This document shows, piece by piece, positions 60,237-64,000 of a stretch of 64,000 nucleotides of DNA. The notes below the pieces were generated by a model. That model was not told the origin of the DNA, ran no database searches, and saw only the letters and a program-made list of their open reading frames with translations. Position 1 is the stretch's first letter. Every line of letters begins with the position of its first letter. Both the position numbers and the translations under genes were made by a program. This DNA comes from Candidatus Enterococcus myersii (GTDB taxonomy: Bacteria > Bacillota > Bacilli > Lactobacillales > Enterococcaceae): contig NZ_JAFLVT010000004.1 in NCBI RefSeq assembly GCF_017316025.1, positions 118,145 through 182,144 on the forward strand, written 5' to 3'.

Positions 60237-61137
60237 CTGCCCGTTGGCTGAAGGCTTGATACATCAAAAGGCCACTGGCTACGCTGGCATTTAAACTTTG
60301 AACGTGTCCGACCATAGGAATGGTCAACAGTTCGTCCACTGATTTCATCAAACCGGCACTCATCCCTTTGCCTTCATTGCCGATGATCAAACCAATTTTC
60401 CCTTTGGCATTCCACTTGCGATAATCTGTGCCTTCCATGGCGGTACCAAAAATCCAAAAGCCAGCATCTTTTAACTGCTGAACAGCTTGACTTAAATTGG
60501 TCACGCGGGCAATTGGCATATGTTCTACTGCTCCTGTTGATGTCTTCACCACAATCGGCGTAATTCCCACGGCGCGATGTTTAGGAATAATGACTCCATC
60601 AACGCCGGCAGCATCGGCAGTACGTAAAATCGAACCAAAATTATGGGGATCTTCTAGATTATCCAAAATCAGATAAAAAGGATTTTCTTTCGTTGTTGTT
60701 TCCAGCAACTCAGCTAAGGAGAGATATTCATAAGGTGTAATCGCCAACACCATTCCTTGGTGAACCCCGCTGTCACTCATGGTATCTAATTTATTTTTAG
60801 GCACCCATTTAACCGGGACTGCTTGTTCGGTGGCCAAAGTTTTTAAGCCTTCGATTTTATCTCCACGAGCATCTTCTGCTAAAAATAATTTGTTACCGCG
60901 GCCAGCTTTTAAAGCTTCCACTACCGCATGATGACCAAAGACAAAATTTTCATTGACCTCGGTTTCTTGACTGTTGTTTGCATCGCTGAGTTTTTTATCT
61001 GCTTTAAAATTAGCTGACTTTTTATGACGGAAATTTCCTTTGTCGTCAAAGTTTTTTCCACGTCTATTTTTATCTTTTGTGCCATAACTTGCGCGGCTTT
61101 GATTTCTTTGCAGCTTGTCATCTCGCTTATTTGCCAT
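60229..61137 (-). CDS. rlmB: 23S rRNA (guanosine-2'-O-)-methyltransferase RlmB
   Basis: The 302-residue SpoU/TrmH-family enzyme has a basic, low-complexity N terminus (about 65 residues), the L30e-like substrate domain (FVFGHHAVVEALKAG) and the knotted SPOUT domain (LILDNLEDPHNFGSILRTADAAG, IGLIIGNEGKGMS, IPMVGHVQSLNASVASGLLMY). It methylates G2251-type sites of 23S rRNA. Start at 61137 after AGGTGA. It overlaps mrnC by about 11 bp. Confidence 0.95.
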   Translation of the reverse strand: MANKRDDKLQRNQSRASYGTKDKNRRGKNFDDKGNFRHKKSANFKADKKLSDANNSQETEVNENFVFGHHAVVEALKAGRGNKLFLAEDARGDKIEGLKTLATEQAVPVKWVPKNKLDTMSDSGVHQGMVLAITPYEYLSLAELLETTTKENPFYLILDNLEDPHNFGSILRTADAAGVDGVIIPKHRAVGITPIVVKTSTGAVEHMPIARVTNLSQAVQQLKDAGFWIFGTAMEGTDYRKWNAKGKIGLIIGNEGKGMSAGLMKSVDELLTIPMVGHVQSLNASVASGLLMYQAFSQRAGE

Positions 61138-61525
61138 TTGTTTCACCTACTTTCTTGATACACCAGTCTATCAGCTCTTCTAAGCGTTCTTTTTTATTTA
61201 GCAAATGAAGATAACCCATCAACGCTTCAAAGCCTGTCGCGATGCGATACGTGGTAACATCGGCATTTTTGGCACTGGTATGACTTTTACTATTGCGACC
61301 ACGGCGATAGAACAATTCTTCTTCTTCTGTTAAAATTTTGGCAGCTAACATTTCGTTCATTAAAAAAGCTTGCGCCTTGGCTGAAACGTAGTGGGTTGCT
61401 TGTTTGTGTAATTGATTAGGACGACTTTGACCTGTAGACACTAAATAATCACGAATATAAACTTCGTAAATCGCATCTCCCACATAAGCTAGTGCCAAAC
61501 CATTTAATTGTGTGTAATCTCTCAT
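61127..61525 (-). CDS. mrnC: Mini-ribonuclease III
   Basis: The 132-residue protein holds only the RNase III catalytic domain ([59 protein letters not shown] read in parts) and no dsRNA-binding domain. It matures 23S rRNA in Bacillus. The ATG at 61525 overlaps the cysS stop (ATGA), with GGAG upstream. Confidence 0.95.
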   Translation of the reverse strand: MRDYTQLNGLALAYVGDAIYEVYIRDYLVSTGQSRPNQLHKQATHYVSAKAQAFLMNEMLAAKILTEEEELFYRRGRNSKSHTSAKNADVTTYRIATGFEALMGYLHLLNKKERLEELIDWCIKKVGETNGK

Positions 61526-62934
61526 GCTTCTCGTCTCCAACGGGTACCTTGCGCGGTATCTTCTAGAATAATCCCTTGTTCTTTTAATTGATCGCGAATT
61601 TCATCACTGCGGGCAAAATCTTTATTTTGACGCGCTTCAATTCGTTTGGCAATCAATTTTTCGATTTCTTCGTCTAATAATTCATTACTGATAAAATGAA
61701 TCCCAAAGACTGCCAACCACGCTTGGAATTTTTCAATCGCAGCTTGTAAAACAACTTGTGAAACGTCACTTTGCTCAGCATAGGTGTTTAGCCATTTTGC
61801 TAATTCATAAACGACTGTGATACCGTTAGCAGCATTAAAGTCATCATCCATCTCAGTGACAAACCGCTTTTCCAACTCTTGTAACTCCGCTAATTTCACG
61901 TCATCATCTGCTAAGGTGTCTTGTGCTGCTTTAAGACGGAAATTCGCATTTTCACTTGCTGTTTTTAGGCGTTGCAAATTATTAGCGGCATCTTTTAAAG
62001 TTTGCTCACTGTAGCGAATCGGGCGGCGGTATTGCGTTGTCGCCATAAAGAAACGCAAAACTTGGGGCTCAACTTTTTGAATCAAATCATGAACAGTTAC
62101 AAAATTCCCTAGTGACTTACTCATTTTTTCATCATCTTCACCAATTGTCACATAACCGTTATGCATCCAATAATTTGCAAAGGTATGGCCTGTTTTTGCT
62201 TCACTTTGCGCAATCTCATTTTCATGGTGCGGAAATTCCAAATCTTGGCCACCACCGTGAATATCAATGGTATCACCCAAGTGTTTGGTGGCCATGACAG
62301 AGCATTCAATATGCCAGCCCGGACGTCCAGCTCCCCACGGTGAATCCCAAGAAATCTCTGCTGGCTTCGCACTTTTCCATAAAGCAAAATCTAATGGATC
62401 TTCTTTAATATTTTGTTCGGTGCCCGTTCGTTGGCTCGCCCCTACTTCTAATTCATCGATTGATTGATCACTTAACTTGCCGTAATTTTCAAATTTACGG
62501 GTGCGATAATACACATCGCCACCTGCTTCGTAGGCGTAGCCTTTTTCTATTAAGACGCTAATAAAATCAACGATGTCAACAATATGATCCATTACCCGCG
62601 GATGTAGCGTTGCCGGCTTAACATTTAAAGCATTGGTATCTTCTTCAAAAGCGTGAATAAAACGCTCCGCCACTGCTGGTGCTGTTACTCCAAGTTCTTT
62701 CGCCGCGCGAATAATTTTATCATCAACGTCTGTAAAATTAGACACATAATTCACCTGAAAGCCACGGTATTCAAAGTAACGGCGAATTGTGTCAAAAGCA
62801 ATCGTACTTCTAGCATTGCCGATATGAATATAATTGTAAACCGTTGGCCCGCAGACATACATACGAACCTTATCTGCTTCAATTGGTTTAAATATCTCTT
62901 TTTCCCGCGTCATTGTATTGTAAATCTTTATCAT
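61522..62934 (-). CDS. cysS: Cysteinyl-tRNA synthetase
   Basis: The 470-residue class I synthetase has HIGH as [11 protein letters not shown], the zinc-site Cys/His residues ([28 protein letters not shown]) and KMSKS as [11 protein letters not shown]. It overlaps cysE by 4 bp and mrnC by 4 bp, so cysE-cysS-mrnC-rlmB-rae1 is one transcript. Confidence 0.98.
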   Translation of the reverse strand: MIKIYNTMTREKEIFKPIEADKVRMYVCGPTVYNYIHIGNARSTIAFDTIRRYFEYRGFQVNYVSNFTDVDDKIIRAAKELGVTAPAVAERFIHAFEEDTNALNVKPATLHPRVMDHIVDIVDFISVLIEKGYAYEAGGDVYYRTRKFENYGKLSDQSIDELEVGASQRTGTEQNIKEDPLDFALWKSAKPAEISWDSPWGAGRPGWHIECSVMATKHLGDTIDIHGGGQDLEFPHHENEIAQSEAKTGHTFANYWMHNGYVTIGEDDEKMSKSLGNFVTVHDLIQKVEPQVLRFFMATTQYRRPIRYSEQTLKDAANNLQRLKTASENANFRLKAAQDTLADDDVKLAELQELEKRFVTEMDDDFNAANGITVVYELAKWLNTYAEQSDVSQVVLQAAIEKFQAWLAVFGIHFISNELLDEEIEKLIAKRIEARQNKDFARSDEIRDQLKEQGIILEDTAQGTRWRREA

Positions 62935-63464
62935 ATTTCAACCTTCTTTCCTGCAATTCGAACAACTTTGGCCGGGACTCCGACCGCTGTTGCTTCATCT
63001 GGAATGTCTTTTAAAACGACGGCACCAGCACCGATCTTTGCATTTTGACCAATTGTCACCGGGCCTAAAATTTGAGCATTGGCGGAAATCATTGCACCAG
63101 TTTTTACCGTGGGGTGTCTTTTTCCACCATGTTTACCTGTACCACCTAAAGTGACACCATGAAACAATACCACATCATCGCCAACTTCTGCTGTTTCACC
63201 AATCACCACGCCCATACCATGATCGATGAAAACACCCTGACCGATTTTAGCGCCTGGATGAATCTCAATCCCCGTTAAAAAACGCTGAAATTGAGAACTT
63301 AGCCGTGCCCATAAAAACAGCTTGTGATTGTACAAAAAATGTTCAAAGCGATGCCAAAACAGCGCATGTATCCCAGGATATGTCAAAATAATTTCCAATG
63401 TGTGTCGGGCCGCCGGATCATTTTCCTTGGCCGCTTGAATCGCACGTCTCCCCCACCCCATCAT
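62931..63464 (-). CDS. cysE: Serine O-acetyltransferase
   Basis: The 177-residue enzyme has the short EpsC/CysE N-terminal helical part ([26 protein letters not shown]) and a left-handed beta-helix of hexapeptide repeats ([41 protein letters not shown] split over rungs). It makes O-acetylserine for cysteine synthesis. AGGAGGGAAC lies before ATGATG; either ATG (63464 or 63461) could serve. The ribosome site abuts the repeat array at 63480, where a Cys T-box is often found in Bacillus relatives. Confidence 0.95.
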   Translation of the reverse strand: MMGWGRRAIQAAKENDPAARHTLEIILTYPGIHALFWHRFEHFLYNHKLFLWARLSSQFQRFLTGIEIHPGAKIGQGVFIDHGMGVVIGETAEVGDDVVLFHGVTLGGTGKHGGKRHPTVKTGAMISANAQILGPVTIGQNAKIGAGAVVLKDIPDEATAVGVPAKVVRIAGKKVEI

Positions 63465-63479
63465 GTTCCCTCCTAATTT

Positions 63480-64000
63480 AGATGTTTAAAACAACCGGTT
63501 TGCTAGCGAGCGGTAAGATAAAATAGATGCAATGATGCTCTTTATCATTGAAACTATTTTTCTTACTGCCGAGCTGGCAGGTTGTTTAAAACTCGTTTTC
63601 GTTAGATGTTTAAAATGATTGGGCTGATGGTAAGCAATAAGATAAAGGGGCTAAAGTGACGTATTTTGTCACTTAAGACACTTTTTTTATTGCCGAACTA
63701 TCAAATCATTTTGAACTCGTTTTTTAGATGTTTTAGCAGCTCGTTTAGAAAATGAGCAACAAGGCAAACAAACGTGAATGATGCTTTTTGTCATTTGCGA
63801 TTGTTTTCTTGTTGTCGATTTTTCTAGCTGCTAAAACTCGACTTGTAAGATGTTTAAAACAACCGGTTTGCTAGCGAGCAGTAAGATAAAATAGATGCAA
63901 TGATGTTTTTTATCATTGAAACTATTTTTCTTACTGCCGAGCTAGCAGGTTGTTTTGAACTCGTTTTTTAGATGTTTTAATAGCTCGTTTAGAAAATGAG
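63480..64000 (+). repeat. Tandem array 2 of ~123-bp structured hairpin repeats (B-C-A-B-A..., continues past the window)
   Basis: Units begin at AGATGTTT: 63480 (B), 63604 (C), 63726 (A), 63848 (B) and 63970 (A, cut by the window end). Spacings are 124, 122, 122 and 122. The three types match those of array 1. Arm changes keep pairing: in the B unit at 63848, CAGTAAG/CTTACTG and TGCTAGC/GCTAGCA are perfect where the array 1 copy has a mismatch or G-T pairs. The border TTCCCTCCTA..TTTAGATG, which contains the ribosome site of cysE, is nearly the same as at the ROK gene. Confidence 0.95.

Noticed and set aside
63466..64000. T-box leader for cysE-cysS
   Set aside because: The position is right for a Cys T-box, but I see no T-box sequence or specifier loop; the space is filled by the hairpin repeats.
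34945..64000. Kink-turn reading of the GAG/CCGA internal loop
   Set aside because: The loop could form tandem G-A pairs, but no 3-nt bulge precedes the GA on one strand in types B and C, so the kink-turn consensus is not met.

Overview
The window looks like chromosome of a low-GC Gram-positive coccus of the Enterococcus/Enterococcaceae type. The basis is gene content and order: cysE-cysS-mrnC-rlmB-yacP-sigma factor-veg, then ymfF-ymfH-ymfI-rodZ-pgsA-cinA-recA. Other pointers are a PTS trehalose-6-phosphate phosphorylase route, MprF, an orphan ispE, AT-rich intergenic DNA, AGGAGG-type ribosome sites and frequent TTG/GTG starts. I see no rRNA, tRNA, insertion sequence, prophage or CRISPR array.

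Layout. (1) 1-4.1 kb: 5'-truncated metallophosphoesterase, ispE, hsp20, a phosphoglycerate-mutase-like phosphatase and a small membrane protein. (2) 4.2-10.3 kb: minus-strand sugar-acid operon of PRD regulator, KDPG/KDPGal aldolase, galactitol-type PTS EIIA/B/C and galactonate dehydratase. (3) 10.5-17.1 kb: trehalose locus, treP facing trePP-pgmB-treR, with matching operators at both promoters. (4) 17.1-23.2 kb: mprF, a CapA-like protein and rny. (5) 23.7-44.5 kb: a catabolic island with GH20, GH38, GH125, a divergent GntR regulator with GH92, an Rgg-type regulator, a ROK kinase, a GH1 enzyme, a YesMN two-component system, a YesL-like protein and a three-gene ABC importer. It resembles the intracellular N-glycan breakdown systems of streptococci. 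(6) 44.8-54.2 kb: a secreted C39 peptidase-like protein, then recA, cinA, pgsA, rodZ, ymfI, ymfH and ymfF. (7) 54.7-64.0 kb: mscL, an ECF sigma/anti-sigma/C39 cluster, an acetyltransferase, veg, a SigH/ComX-like factor, Rae1, rlmB, mrnC, cysS and cysE.

The most unusual structure is a family of ~123-bp tandem hairpin repeats. One array of five full units plus a fragment lies at 34945-35602, directly before the ribosome site of the ROK kinase. A second starts at 63480, directly before the ribosome site of cysE, and runs off the window. Two short versions (one full unit plus a fragment exactly 123 bp further on) lie just after capA and pgsA. The units fall into five sequence types that differ in their stem arms, yet the arms stay complementary and the internal loop (GAG opposite CCGA) is kept. 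That is what selection on folding would produce.

The second item of interest is a 12-codon gene (MYPNSPWEVEVF) with a good ribosome site and its own terminator, divergent from the Rgg-type regulator. It is a candidate leaderless signalling peptide.

All functional calls come from reading motifs and recalling families; no database search was run.
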